DNA of 64,000 bases from Gongronella butleri (lineage: Eukaryota > Mucoromycota > Mucoromycetes > Mucorales > Cunninghamellaceae): assembly GCA_025201375.1 (NCBI GenBank), contig JAIWZP010000009.1:186001-250000 (forward strand), given 5' to 3'. The notes under the pieces were generated by a model. It did no database searches. It was not told where the DNA came from and worked only from the letters and a program-made list of their open reading frames with translations. Positions 1-12,449 of this stretch are shown one piece after another (position 1 is the stretch's first letter; every line of letters begins with the position of its first letter). Position numbers and translations under genes: made by a program.

Positions 1-23
1 GTTCCTTATTTTTTTCGTGGTGC

Positions 24-1982
24 ATGTCAATTGCCAATTTGCCAATCGAGATTCTTTCTCACATTCTCACTTTTGTGTCTCAACGCTATGTTTTCCAATG
101 CACACTTGTGTGCTCAGCGTGGCACAAGGTTGCTGCAAGGCTGCTGTTCCGTGACGTTCATATTTATTCGACGCGTCAGCTCACACAATGGCTCTTTCAT
201 GCAGCATGGCCGAAAAATGGTCACCTTGTTCAGCAAATCACGATTCACTGTGCCGTCGACGGGTTCTTTCTGGATAAATGGATCAACGTGGCACAACTAT
301 GTCCTTTTGTAGAGCGTGTCATTGCGCTGACTGACGAAGATCATATCATTGGCTTCAAAATTCGTCATGGCAAGGAACTATTATCCCATTATCGGCTGGT
401 CAAAGGTTGGCAACGCCAATGGCGCGAAGCCTGGCTCATTCTTGACGACGACAAGACCAACATGGAGCACGGCACGGCAAGAAACATGTCGATGGACCAT
501 AAAAATGGCCAATGTCCGCCTGCATGGACATCCGTCAGGCTACACGGGAAAAGAGCAATGCTCTTTCCGCACCATGTGATGCTTGACTGTCCTTTCAGCT
601 GTCAGAGTGCTTGCGCCATGAAAAATCCATTGCATCCGCTCGGCCAATTGCGCCATCTCACGCTACAAAAGACAAATTTGGCTCTTTCGCTGTTTCATGG
701 CCTTTTGGCAGCTACACCGCAGCTGCAGGAGCTCATGTTGCTCGATGTGCACCTATTCACTACATTGCCATCCAATGCACGCGACGCCGAAGCTATTGCG
801 GGTGCAAATCTTTCACACATGGCCGTCAATGCCACGCGTGTGCAATCTCTCACCATTGAAGGTACATATTCCATGGAATCGTCCACTTTTTTTGCATTCA
901 TGTCGCAGGCATTTCGGACGCTCCGCCATCTATACATCGCCATTCTGGCGTCAAACATACCATTACCAAATACACATATTGTCTCAAATCATGTCCATCA
1001 CACCACAAAGGACGCCAATGACCTTGCATCCTGGCTTCTCGGCCTTCAATTGACCTTGCAATCGTTCCATTTCGTCATTCAAGACCAGTACAACCACACG
1101 GAACTGCAATGGCTTTCCGATTGGTACTGGAAACATCATGCGCAGCATCTCATTGAAATGACCTTGCCCGTGAGTCTGTTGCTTCCAGACTCGCGTGAGC
1201 TAACATGGTAAAAACAACAAAATTACGCAAATGAGATTCTCAAAGGCTAAAAAGAAAAAAATAATAATTGTAGGTGCAACCATTCATCACCCTTGCGCCT
1301 CACCAGCCTCGCACTTCATATGGACACGTCAGTCCATTTGCATGACTTTGTGGACCTGTGTCTTGCTGGCCACTTTTCACTGCTGCGCTCGCTTGCTCTG
1401 CATGGCCAGCCTTACCAATACACGAGAACCACGAGCATGCGACTGGATCTTTATGCGTGTCTTTCAGAAATTCCTAATTTGCACCATGTCGAGCTAAGCA
1501 GCATGGAAATTCACCAGCCACCGTTGATGAATCAAGCGCCCCACGCGTGTTTACGATCCTTGGTGCTGCGCCGCTGCACATTGCTCGGTGATCACGCGCT
1601 GACGCGTCTTTTGACGTTTTGTTCGCAGATTTCAAGGCTTTCGCTCGACACGGTGGCCCTAGATCGCGCTCATACGCTCTCGGGGCTGGATGAAAACAAG
1701 AACGTTCCATTGCAGGTCAATGTCGACGCGTCACATATCCATCTTGATCAGCTCTACGTGCGTGATTTCATTGCGCGACCACGCGGACTCGACACTTACA
1801 CGCGTACACTCAAGGTGTATGAGCGCAACACGCCACGACACGCAGACCCGGATATTCTAGAGCACGCCACACCTTCATGGCCATTATCCGTCGGTTACAC
1901 ACTAGGCCTCACCTTGCGATTTCATCTTGGATCCATTGATCACGCTTATTTTAAATTACGCTTTGTAGACTCTTTGTTTTAA
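24..1982 (+). CDS. F-box / leucine-rich-repeat-like protein, two exons
   Basis: Exons 24-1207 and 1274-1982 join in frame through a 66-nt GT-AG intron to give 630 residues. Residues about 5-45 form an F-box (LPIEILSHILTF, then LVCSAWHKVAARLLF), which in this family binds Skp1 within SCF ubiquitin ligases. The rest has irregular leucine-rich stretches such as LRHLTLQ, LQELMLLDV and LRSLVLRRC, typical of fungal F-box/LRR proteins in which the repeats recruit the substrate. The substrate is unknown. The start is the first Met of the open frame and sits directly before the F-box. Upstream sequence is outside the window, so a further 5' exon cannot be excluded. F-box/LRR assignment is firm; any specific role is not. 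Confidence 0.85.
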
Positions 1983-3996
1983 TCCCCTTTTTAAATCCTT
2001 TTTACGATAAACTTAGTCCAAATTGGCTGCTGGTCAAGTTCATCTGGGGAAAAAAAATAAAACGTTGATTTTGGCACGGTTTTTGGCACGTAACGCGTAT
2101 TTCTCACGTGTTTATTTTGTAACAATGCAAGCCATCAACGCATGCTGCACCTCAATTGAATCAGCGAGAGAATAAAATATAAAAACGCTTGCATTTCAAA
2201 ATGATTTTGCTGTCATATTGCCTAAGGCAGCTTGAGAAAGCTTGTACATTCCCCTGATTTTACTCGGAATTCGACGAGCAGACTAATTACTTGCCGACAA
2301 AAGCTAGTGTTGTCGAATTTTAGCACTGGTCATTTATTGTTCCAGGTTTGAGAGCATTTAGACAAGTTTGTCAAGCCAAAAATATATGGCTTTTAGTTTT
2401 AAACGAAAATCCAATCTGCAACTCGCCAGTGCGTGTTCGCGCACCCCTGAAACCCGTCCCAGCCATGAAGCGGCGCGCTAGAAACCCGGGCAGGACGCAA
2501 CTTGCAAGGGTTACTAGATCTAGAGGCGCGCCAAGCGCAAATCAAAGTTTTGTTGTGGCCAGCCTCCAAAACCAAACTGGAAAAAATGGATCTTCAGAAT
2601 GGCACCAAACTCTCCCACAAGAAAGCGGACTTGGAGAAACCACGAAACGTGCCAAAAGCGAGTGCACTCCAAGTGCTGATTGACGAGCAATTAGCAATTT
2701 TAGCTTTATTTTCAATGGCAAATTGCGCAGGAAAAACGCGTCCATAGAGCCGCACAGACGCGTCCATCAACGAGTGACGCCCAAGGTGAATGAATTTGAG
2801 TATGAGCTGACGCATGTAACTCGGCGTTGGACGGGGTTTTTCACGCGCCGAAACTTTATATGATTTTTGAAACCGTGTTAAACATGCCAAAAAATCGCTT
2901 TTTTCATTGATTACGCACGTCTACGTATGCAGCAAACAGAGCTCTTTCTGATGGTAAAAGTTTCAAGGCACTGCGTTTGGTTCTCGTTGACTTTGACTTG
3001 ATTCAAAAAATAGCAGCTTTTTCAATTTAGCGCGAGAACCAGTCAATGGACCTCTGGGTTTCATTCCATTTCCATCGGTGAATGAGTGTGCATCACCATG
3101 TGTGTGAATGGCGTGGCAATCTGGTGACCTAAATTTGACTGTTTTTGAATCATCGACTATACTCCTAGGAAAATTCGCCAATTTTGAAAATCATGCTCAC
3201 GGGGCATCCAGTGGTCGCAGCGCCACAAGAGTGGGCTCATTTAAACGAGAACGCTTGAAAGCATTGGCCTAATGAGCAAATGTCCTTGTAGATTGCAATT
3301 TAAGTGATCCATGGCCGAAAATCAACGATAAAACCTTTTTTGCGATTTTCTCAATTGGTACTTTACTGATCGCCTTTTCAGCGGACAGTGTGCGTTCAAC
3401 AGTGCCAAAAAACACCTGTGGTAATTGTGACGCCCATACGGCCAATGACTGTCATTGAATGCGTTAAAAATGCCCAAAGGCGCATTAATTCATCAATTCT
3501 GGCGTTACAATGATTTAATCTCTTGCAAGATTTAATCCAGTTTCTTGGCCCACGAACAAATTCAACGTGTGTCATTTTGTTGCCGCAAAGGAACGTCGGT
3601 GGAAGAATACGCGTCAGCTAAACGTGACCAATGGTTTTACATGCGGTTTTTTTCAACAACGACCTTTACATGACTTACCGCTTGAGCAAGGTAAAAGATG
3701 CATCATATAGCGCCCAAGACGATGAAAGCAAGTTTCGTCCCAAGTTTTAACCAATTGGCCGAGCAATGCGCCAATAATCGAATTTCTCGTCAAATTGTGA
3801 TATGCTCCATATCCGCTCGATTTATCGCTGGATTTTAATAAACCAAACCCGTCAAAGAGGGAGTCTGACATATAATGGCATCACTGACAGCAGTTGCAGA
3901 CCTGTAAATGATACACTGCTATGTCATTGTGTTTTTTATTTTGATTTTTGCATATTGTTGAACAGTGTTCACATAAGATGACTATGGCGTTGGCAC
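1983..3996. other. Intergenic gap holding repeat copy R1
   Basis: There is no convincing gene in this 2-kb gap between the F-box gene and the 3' end of the first P450. Only short frames without recognisable domains are present. It contains copy R1 of the dispersed repeat (about 2420-3325). The remainder is AT-rich with no structure I could identify. Confidence 0.6.
2420..3325 (+). repeat. Dispersed non-coding repeat, copy R1
   Basis: This stretch aligns by eye with R2-R5. Shared landmarks in the same order are a block near 2560 (CCAGCCTCCAAAACCAAA), GAGAAACCACGAAA near 2635, GACGAGCAAT near 2682, two ACGCGTCCAT motifs near 2737 and 2760, a TTTTTCACGCG block near 2838, CCAGTCAATGGACC near 3040, a TTTTGAAAATC block near 3182 and GTGGGCTCAT near 3231. 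The copies are diverged, with many substitutions and small indels. No long frame is conserved and I saw no terminal inverted repeat. Confidence 0.7.
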
Positions 3997-6682
3997 TCAG
4001 AATCGGCGCGTGATGGCGATGTTAAAATCAAGCGGTTCCATCACAACGTGGTTGGTTGTAATAAAGTTTTCCTTATGAATCGAGTCTTTGGGAAGGGAAA
4101 ACTTGTAACGGCGCACTACATTGCAGAGAAATGCATTAGTAAAACTAGCGTCAGAAGCTTGCACCACCCTTGTTTTCCTGTTCATCTCGTCTTTCTTACG
4201 AATCAAAGCCAGCAAGACGCGTTGTTCCACCAATGAAAAGTTCATGCCCACGCATTGTCTCGTGCCACTAGAAAAAAAGAAAAAGGCATGTTAAGGTGCA
4301 CTTGTTGCGTGCTGTATTCATGCTTACTTGGCAAAGGGAGTCCTACAATGTTGAAAAAATGGAGAAATGCACGTGAGAACAAGGATATGTTTGTTAAAAC
4401 TGATGTCATTCACGAAAAACGTACCACGCCAAGCCTTTGCGAGCATTTTGATCAGCCTCGCCATGAAGTTCAAATCGATCCGGATTGAATTCATAAGGAC
4501 GATCCCAAATTCGTTCATCATGGTGCTTGAATCATCGCAAAAAATGAAAAAAAGCCATTTGAGCAAATTTTACCGCCGCGCTACTCATCAATTCCAAGAA
4601 AGCTAGCTGCTTACAAGACAATACATGTCGACAGCGACCATGCTTCCTTTGGGAACAAAAGTGCCGTCCAAGTCGATATCTTCTTGGCAAACGCGAGGTG
4701 TCACCAATTGTGAAACGGGACCAGAAATACGAAGCGATCTAGGCGAAAAAAAAAAAAACGATGAGCATGCGATAGATCTGTCTTGCGCTCTTGTTTTGTA
4801 GTCGTCTTACTCCTTGATGACTTGGTTAAGGTAAGTCATTTGCTTGGTGTCCTCAATTGTGGGGATGACATCTTCTTTTGTCTCGCCATTGGGATAAAGA
4901 ACGCGGATAATTTCATCGCGTGCCTTATCCTGAATCTCGGGGTGCCTCGACAGCCAATAGATGGTGGCATTCATGGCATTGGCTATGAAGTTGGAAAAAA
5001 AAATAAGATTTGGTGATTTAAAGCCATATTTCTTTACCCGTGGTGTCATGGCCAGCTTAATGATAAGGAAAAAAAATCGAGTGAGCGCGACAATAGAGTT
5101 ACAGTAAGTATTCAACCCCTTACCAACAAAGAAGATAACAAGATCATTGAGCAGCTCTTGCTTTGTCAAAACACCTTCGCCTCGCATTTCACCTAAATTG
5201 GCATTACAAAGAGTGAGTCACAGCTCATTTTTTTTTGTGGGACACGAACTTTCAAGCATCAAAGTGAGGAGATCACGATCGTGTTCTTCGTGGGATGACG
5301 GGGCGGCCTTTTCTTCCTTGAGAATGGCGCGTTTGTGATCAATGATCTCGCCAAGCATGTTTAAAAAGGCTTTCATGCGCTTAAAGGCCTCGCGGCGCTC
5401 GGGAAGGAGCCATCGGAAGTGCTTATCGAGCGCTGGGACAAGGATGTAGAGGGGAATTCGCCCATCAGCAATGACACGCTCGTATTGCACTTTCCAGGGA
5501 CTATTCGCGTCCTTGACGGCATTGAACTCAAAGTCGAAACCTAATGATTATGAACGCCAATTGTCAATTGATCCAGAAAAAAAAAGTGGAAAGAGGATTG
5601 CATACCGGCGAGACCACTGCAAAAAAAAAAGTAAAAATAAAAAATTAAAAAAAAGAGAAGCATCAGTCTTGTTGCCACGCTCGAATCATGAAGCATGCGC
5701 GATAGACGTGTGCCATTGAGAGCCTTACATGATATCCAGCGTGACTCTGTTCATGTAATCCTTGAAATCGACGACAAACGTCTCGCCTGGATAGTCGGTC
5801 TCCCACTTTTCGATCATTTCTATGCCAGCCTGTGCAAAGATCTTGCAAGGCATTGATCGATGGAATGCAGGCGCCACTGTTGGCAAAAAAAAAAAAAAGG
5901 GTGTCACCTCGGACCAAAACGCGCGTCTGGGACGCGTCAATTCACGCTTTACCTAGCTTTCGATGCTTTTTCCACTCGCCCGCGTCGTTGAACAGAATGT
6001 TTGACGTTCCTAAATGTGCGATTGAGTGTTTTTTTCTCTCTCTCTTTTACTCGTGCGACCGCTTGTACCGGTGAGTTCAAAGGTGTAGCTGCCCTCCATA
6101 AAGGTGCTTAAATCGATTTTGGGGAACAAGTCTAAAAACGGGGCGTTGCACCGCGTCGGGGTCAATTCGCTCTTTAAATTTTTTCTCGTTTTTCTTTGCG
6201 TGTTGGTGGGCATTTTCGCGTCCACCTTACCTTGCTTCATGAACACGGTCTTCACGGCACTTAAAGTGGCGACATGAACGACCCAACCAAAGCGCCTGTT
6301 AGAATTTGATGAAAATGAGTCACTATTGCTCAGAGAATGGCGCGTTTTTGCCCTACTCTGGTCGCAAGAACACGCCCTTGTTTCTTTGGACGAGCGGATT
6401 CGCGAGTTTTTGCGTGATTTCTTGCGTGGAGACCTTGCGCAGTGCCACATTATTGAATGTGGTCCAAAACGTCATGTAAGGAATGTGGCGCAAGTGCTTT
6501 GGCGGGTTGTTCAGCTTGTGTAGCGCGCGGCCGAGCAACAAAAGCGACACGGCGACGCCAATGGTTGTCACGCGCTTCGCCTTGCTGTTGCTGTTGCCCC
6601 CCAGGTATTTTTCATAAAAAGCCACGAGGCCGTCCATAGGAAGAGCACCATATAAATCAAGGGCCTTGTCGTAGAGTGTCAT
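3997..6682 (-). CDS. Cytochrome P450 monooxygenase (paralogue A), 15 exons, 548 aa
   Basis: Exons in order of transcription: 6682-6357, 6295-6231, 6131-6069, 6009-5953, 5876-5729, 5616-5606, 5540-5250, 5192-5124, 5055-5038, 4982-4811, 4738-4615, 4525-4425, 4342-4328, 4267-4200, 4115-3997. They sum to exactly 549 codons. The N-terminus has one membrane segment (around GVAVSLLLLG), as in ER-anchored P450s. Key motifs are WKKHR in helix C (about 163-167), AGHDTT in helix I (344-349), ESLR as the ExxR motif (407-410) and FANGTRQCVG with the haem-ligand Cys at about 492. Exons of 11, 18 and 15 nt are predicted; the 18-nt exon encodes most of the AGHDTT oxygen-activation motif. The donor after exon 7 is GTTCGT, which is unusual. 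The substrate is unknown; paralogues B and C and an alcohol oxidase lie nearby, suggesting aliphatic substrates, which is inference only. Confidence 0.93.
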
Positions 6683-7506
6683 TGTTGCGTGTGAGAAAAG
6701 AATTGCTCCAGCTTGGGCACGTAAAATAGAAATTGGAGAGAAGAAAAAAAAAAGAAATTTAGCGAAAAACAAGACTTAGCCCACTTTAAGCAGGTAAATC
6801 AGGGGTTCACGTGGGGGAGGATGGACTCCAGGAAAGCGGCGTTGTTTGTGCCAGGTCCGTTGTGTGACATCAATTATAGAGAGTGCGAAAAAAGAGGGTC
6901 CGCTTCCGCTGCTTTGTCATTGGAGTTCAATTGCCGGTCGTTTTTGAACTTTGCATTGTCTGTGGCATTTTTCTCGGGGCATTTCAATGAACCACGGACC
7001 GATTGACGCCAACACGTCGTCAACACGCAGGCAAAAGGAACAAAAATGGTTATCGGTTTGTGAAATTAAAAATCGATTTTGTAAAATTTTCGCATCCAAG
7101 CTTGCTCGTTTGAGCCCGGGGGCTCGGCCATGGGACGCGGCTCATTTCTTGGCAAGCTGCGAGAGTCATGCAGATGCTTGGCCATTGGAAGCAAAGAGAC
7201 GGATGGACGGTTTTCGCGCTGTGTCGCGCCAAATAAAGCAAGGACCGTGTCAAGGTGCGCGCCACGGCGGTCAATAGATTACGCGAGGCGCATGAATCAA
7301 CGAGAGATCACGTTGCACGAGCCATTAAAGAAGAGCCCAGGCTCTAAACCACGTGATCCATTGCGCAAAAGACAGAGAGATCAAAAAATTGGATTTGTAT
7401 TAATATTATAGTACATAAAAAAGAATAAAAATGAGGCGGTGGCGGGGTAAAATCATAAAATGCAAAGGTAGAAATGGATGAATCGAGAAAAAAAAGGTGG
7501 GCGCGT
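6683..7506. other. Promoter region of P450 A and 3' flank of the TLC gene
   Basis: About 820 nt without a supportable gene, between the P450 A start codon and the TLC-protein stop codon. It should carry the P450 A promoter. I saw no clear TATA box close to the start codon, only pyrimidine-rich sequence on the coding strand. Confidence 0.5.
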
Positions 7507-8569
7507 CTACGATGGCGCGTGTACAATGGTACACATGGCGAATTTAGACTCAGATGGCAGACAAGTTGGGTTTAACGTGGGCACCGCGACTTGCTTTCGT
7601 TTTGATCTAAAATTGCGCACATTGGTGGCGACAATCCCTATTTACAAAAAAGTGAATGAGCGCGCCAATTGTGTTTTTTTTTCGTTTTTTTTCTTACCAT
7701 AAAACCAATAGATATGCATTGGAAGGACAAGGAGGGCCACACCCCACAGCGATCGATTGTGATGATAGTGCTTGAGGAAGCGGATCATCCATGTGTGGAA
7801 GACGAGGCGCAGGCAAAAGAAAGTGAGGGCAAAAAGGCGATCTGAGCGCCATTGCGGGACAATGGAGCCTGTAGCGAGGATCAGGGTGGGCACCTCGAGG
7901 ATGGAGGCGACGACAAAGAAGGAGGACAGGCGCATGGCCAAGAGCCACACGAGAAAGACCAGATAAAAGCCATGATGCAGCCAGCCGGTCACCCACGAGA
8001 CACGCGACCGATAAAACCGCCAGCCATAATAGAGATCGAGCGCCAAATACGCCTGGAAGAAACACACCATAGAAATGTCATTGGGCGTGTTTTGCGTGAG
8101 CCAGACCAGGTCGAAGCCGCTTGCGCAAAAGCGATAAACGCTGGGCAATGACGCGATTGAGCATACAAGGCTGGCTGTCCATGTCAAGATCCAGCTTGTC
8201 TGCTTCTCGTTGAGAGCCAATGCCTGCTTGCTCGTAAGAAATACAAAGCTAAGCAAGGCGCCGCTATTGATGTAGCAATAGCAGCAGTAAAGAGGGTATG
8301 AAAAAATGCTCATTGGCAAAAACAACGAAAAAAAGAGAACAATGCCAAAAAAAAAAAGCAAGAAAAGGGAGGAGCAATTGGATATCACTGGGGAAGCGAA
8401 AAAAAAAAATCCAACAACTGGGCCACTATTTTAAAACGGGAAAATATAAAAAAGAGAGCGTGTGCGGCCATCCACAAGGGCAGACGGGCGCAAGTGTGGT
8501 GTGATTCTTACGCGACAGGCTCGGTGGCAAGTTGAAAGGTGATCTCAGGAACAATTGATCTCGAGTCAT
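7507..8569 (-). CDS. TLC-domain multi-pass membrane protein, 292 aa
   Basis: Exons 8569-8512, 8387-7698 and 7637-7507 join in frame to 293 codons including the stop. After a short N-terminus, hydrophobic segments run from about residue 25 to 245, with the TLC (TRAM-LAG1-CLN8) pattern: a segment around TSWILTWTASLVCSI, then LALDLYYGWRFY and a GWLHHGFYL histidine pair. The tail is basic (RNFRSKRKQ) and probably cytosolic. TLC proteins include ceramide synthases and lipid-sensing or lipid-transport proteins. Length and the lack of a homeobox region favour the small TMEM56/TLCD-like type over ceramide synthase. The start was chosen because the 58-nt first exon is in phase with the TLC frame. The exact role is unknown. 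Confidence 0.82.
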
Positions 8570-10376
8570 TATGGCCATCCAGGGCAATGACAGCCGATGA
8601 TTGGGCGCACAACGTACCCAAATGTTATCGGAATCTCAAAAAGAAGGTGGGCGAGGGGTCAGTGCTCATGGAAAAAAAACAACAAGCAATTCAACACAGG
8701 CGGTTTATCATGCAGCAGGGTCGCACCATCTGGTTTGTCAAATTGTGCTCGAATCAATTTGCTTGATTTTGATCTCATGGGTGGCATTAAACTCAAAGTT
8801 TCCGACAAGTTGAAACACGGGTTCCGTGAGGGGGGTGGGGGGCGGGACCAAGGAGGGCACTTGGGGGCAATTGAGGAAAAAAAAAGAGCGGGCCGGCATG
8901 GTGAAAAGCGAGGGGATGATCATCATCTGATCGGCCAACTGCAGTAAGCATTGCGCAGATGGCTTTTACGGCTCATGTGGTTGGCTCTTTTTTTTTCGTG
9001 CCAGGCTTCATTGGCAACGTGATACGCACGACAGCCTCTTCCGTCGGGCGATTCACGCGGAACGCGCATGAAAACACGAAAAAAAGTGCAAAAAAAAACT
9101 TCCTTGGCTTATGTTTGCTTAAACGAGCAACGAGGGGGGCACGATCAAGACAATGGCGAGACTGCTTGGGTGATCAAAGAGAATGTCACAAAATTTTTTT
9201 CTGGGTTTTAAGCCATCAGCGGCTGCGCGAGCCCTAAAAGGCGTGTGGGTGGCTCGTTTTCCTTTTTGTTTTTTCTTCTTTTTTCTTGTGGTGTCCTCTT
9301 TTTTTTTTGCTATGGCTTCTCAAGGTAAGTATTCTCGCTGTCTATCTGGTGGCGGCGCGCAACATGGCACAATGGCATTGTTTTGTTGCTTTTGCGGGCT
9401 TTTGGTTCTCTTTTTCCCATTCATCCAAAAAAAAAAAAATTCGAGTGATGATCATCATGTCCTTTTTCAACTGAATTACCCTTATGTTGACATTGACATT
9501 ATTATATTAAGTTTCAGCCTTGTCTGATGGATTTTTTATGACAAAATGGATGATGGGAAAAAGAGAAATGGCGCCAATTGGAGACCAGGTTCTCGAATTT
9601 GTGGGCTCACTCGTTTTTTTTTCTTCTCTTCATCAGGTTCCATTGGCAAGGCATGATGATCAAAAGACAAGCTCTAAACAGGTAGGTGTACGCGACAATT
9701 TTGGCAAAAAAGAGGAAAACGCGTCGCAAGAGGCTGAGGATGATACTTGCTTGACGGGCGGACGGACCCTGTGCCTGTACAAGCACAACTTATGGAATGT
9801 CGAATGTCAACATTTGCTGAAGCGCTTGCCAAAAGGGCAATTGGGTGGATTGTGACGCGTCGCGCGCGTGTCAAACGGGGCAAAATGGCTGATTTTTGCT
9901 TTTTTTTTTCACCCACTAGGTATTGATGATAGTTGTTTATGAATGAAATCAGAAAATAAAAATAAAGCAGAGATTGCATCGATTTAAAAATGACATTCTT
10001 GCAAGGGGAGAGGGCGTTTGGGACGTGGTTTGGGGGGCAAAAAGCAGGAAATTTCAATGCTTACTGGCATGATGGCGTGCAAAAAAAGATGATTCCTTGA
10101 GATGGAAAGATGGTGTGATCGTGCTGTGATTGGCTGAGCGGGCTCATCAAAAAATTTTCATTGGCGTAAACAAGAGATGCCTTTGTGTTGCCAGGGGCCA
10201 ATGGGTGGGCATTACACTGTGCGGTGATGTGATTAGGTGGTGGCGGCCCTACAAAAAAAAAAAAAAAAAAAAAAAGCTTCTTTATAAAGGCGCCGAATTT
10301 CTCCCCCTTTATTTTTCTTTTTTTTTCTTTCTTTTCATCCACTTTCCATCCCTCTTTTTTTAAAAAACATACCAGT
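8570..10376. other. Divergent promoter gap between TLC and SAM synthetase genes
   Basis: About 1.8 kb between two divergently transcribed genes. Frames present (such as 8738-8938 on the minus strand and 9520-9855 on the plus strand) show no domain and no splicing logic, so they are not called. There is a G-rich patch around 8829-8875 and an A run of 23 at 10253-10275 just upstream of the SAM synthetase TATA box. Confidence 0.5.
10283..10288 (+). promoter_or_regulatory. TATA box of the SAM synthetase gene
   Basis: TATAAA lies about 90 nt before the start codon at 10377, just after a 23-nt A run and before a pyrimidine-rich leader. Spacing is plausible for a highly expressed housekeeping gene. 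Confidence 0.5.
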
Positions 10377-11604
10377 ATGAGCGCTGAAAACACCTTCCTG
10401 TTCACCTCCGAGTCTGTCGGTGAGGGCCACCCTGGTAAGCAAGAGCATAAAAAGAGGGGTTTGACGCGACAGAAGGCTGATTTTTTTTTCAATTTGTTTT
10501 CTAGACAAGATCTGTGACCAAGTGTCTGATGCCATTTTGGATGCGTGCTTGGCGGAGGATCCCCTCTCCAAGGTTGCTTGCGAGACTGCTGCCAAGACCG
10601 GCATGATCATGGTGTTTGGTGAGATCACCACCAAGGCCAACTTGGACTACCAAAAGATCATCCGCAACACGATCAAGCAAATTGGCTATGATTCGTCTGA
10701 CAAGGGCTTTGACTACAAGACGTGCAATGTTTTGGTTGCCATTGAGCAGCAATCGCCCGATATCTCGCAAGGTTTGGTGCAAAAGTCGTTCAACATTGAG
10801 GACATTGGTGCTGGTGACCAAGGTATCATGTTTGGCTATGCCACGGATGAGACGCCCGAGATGATGCCCTTGACGGTTGTTCTTTCGCACAAGCTTAACC
10901 GCCGCATGGCCGATCTCCGTCGCGACGGCACTCTTGGCTGGTTGCGCCCTGATTCCAAGACCCAGGTCACCATTGAGTACAAGAACGAGAATGGTGCCAT
11001 GATCCCTCTTCGCGTCGACACCATTGTCATCTCTGTGCAACACGCCGAGGAGATCTCCACCGAGGACTTGCGCAAGGCTCTCTTGGAGCACGTCATCAAG
11101 CCCGTTGTCCCCGCCCACTTGCTCACTGACAAGACCATCTACCACTTGCAGCCCTCTGGCAAGTTCATCATTGGTGGTCCCCAAGGTGATGCCGGTCTCA
11201 CTGGCCGCAAGATCATCGTCGATACCTACGGTGGCTGGGGTGCCCACGGTGGTGGTGCCTTCTCCGGCAAGGATTGGTCCAAGGTCGATCGTTCCGGTGC
11301 TTACGCCGCTCGCTGGGTCGCCAAGTCCCTCATCAACGCCAAGCTCTGCCGTCGTTGTCTCGTTCAATTCTCCTACGCCATTGGTGTTGCCGAACCCCTC
11401 TCCGTCTTTGTCGACACCTATGGCACCGGCACCCGCTCCGAGGCCGAGATCCTTGACATTGTCAAGAAGAACTTTGACTTGCGCCCCGGTGTCATTGTCA
11501 AGGAATTGGATCTCTTCAAGCCCGTCTACCAAAAGACCGCCGCCTATGGTCACTTTGGCCGTGACGAGTTCACCTGGGACCAGCCCAAGGAGCTCAAGTT
11601 CTAA
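10377..11604 (+). CDS. S-adenosylmethionine synthetase, 385 aa
   Basis: Exons 10377-10434 and 10505-11604 join in frame. The enzyme makes S-adenosylmethionine from methionine and ATP in the cytosol (EC 2.5.1.6). The N-terminal signature GEGHPDK is split by the single intron. The glycine-rich signature GGGAFSGKD followed by [12 protein letters not shown], and the C-terminal GHFGR, are all intact, and length matches the eukaryotic family. Codon use is strongly biased to C-ending codons, as expected for a highly expressed gene. That bias also creates a long antisense open frame, which is not a gene. It ends about 845 nt before the convergent esterase gene. Confidence 0.98.
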
Positions 11605-12449
11605 GAAAATCGTGTCGCGTATTTTTTTCGATCTTTTTTTGCTTCTTTCCCTCCCATTGCCACTCTTTTTTTCCCTTTTAGCTCGTGTGTTTTCAACAAA
11701 CATCATGGATGATGATTTTATTTACCCCCACACTCTACAAATGCCCACACTTCCAACCCGCTCTTCCTCCCATTTTTGATATTTTGTTTCATGTATCCTC
11801 ATGTTTCCCTTTTTTGTGCATTCCACCACCCCCTCTTGTTAGATAGCTTTTTTAATTTATACATAGTTTGATGACGGTTCAACATCGTCGGCCATCGACG
11901 GCCTCGCCTCGTTGATCAAAATAAAAAAAAAAAATTCAAAAAATCAAACAAAAAAATTTGTCTGACGCTGCCTGCGCCTATCCGGGCCCCCTGCCCTTCA
12001 CGCCCGTGTCCCTGCATCTTGTGTCACGTCCTATCCATTCTTTTTCGTCCGTGCGTTCCGGCTCCAAATGGCAGACAAATCGCGCGCCGCGTCGCGTTTT
12101 TGTTGTTTTTGATGCTTTTTATTGCCATTGACCACCGAGAGACGCGCAAAAAGGACGCGCACGCAAGGCATGTCCATCAAGGCGTGCTCAATGATCTGGT
12201 CTGCGCGCCCAATTTGCATTCCAAGCGTGGTCACGCCTGATCCATCTCACCTCTTGTCATTCCGAGAAGCAGATTTCTCACGGCCCCCCTCTCCAACTTG
12301 TTGCCCATCCCTTTCTCCGTCTCTTTCGTGGACAGGTGATCATGTGCATCATGCAGTGTGCTGTTTAATTATGCGTCTAAATGTGTAGCAAGCTAAAAAT
12401 AAAAAGGGAAACGTATCGGAGACGTAAAAAAAAAAAAAAAGAAGAAACT
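11605..12449. other. Intergenic region between convergent genes
   Basis: Two convergent genes end here. It holds pyrimidine-rich 3' flanking sequence of the SAM synthetase gene and short uninformative frames. No gene or RNA is supportable. Confidence 0.5.

Noticed and set aside
8738..8938. 66-residue minus-strand frame upstream of the TLC gene
   Set aside because: I considered it as a first exon or separate gene. There is no donor in a suitable place and no recognisable domain.
9520..9855. 111-residue plus-strand frame before SAM synthetase
   Set aside because: No homology-like features, no promoter logic, and a homopolymer-rich setting.
10501..11706. 401-residue open frame on the minus strand
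   Set aside because: It is antisense to the SAM synthetase coding sequence and arises from its strong codon bias; it has no domain.
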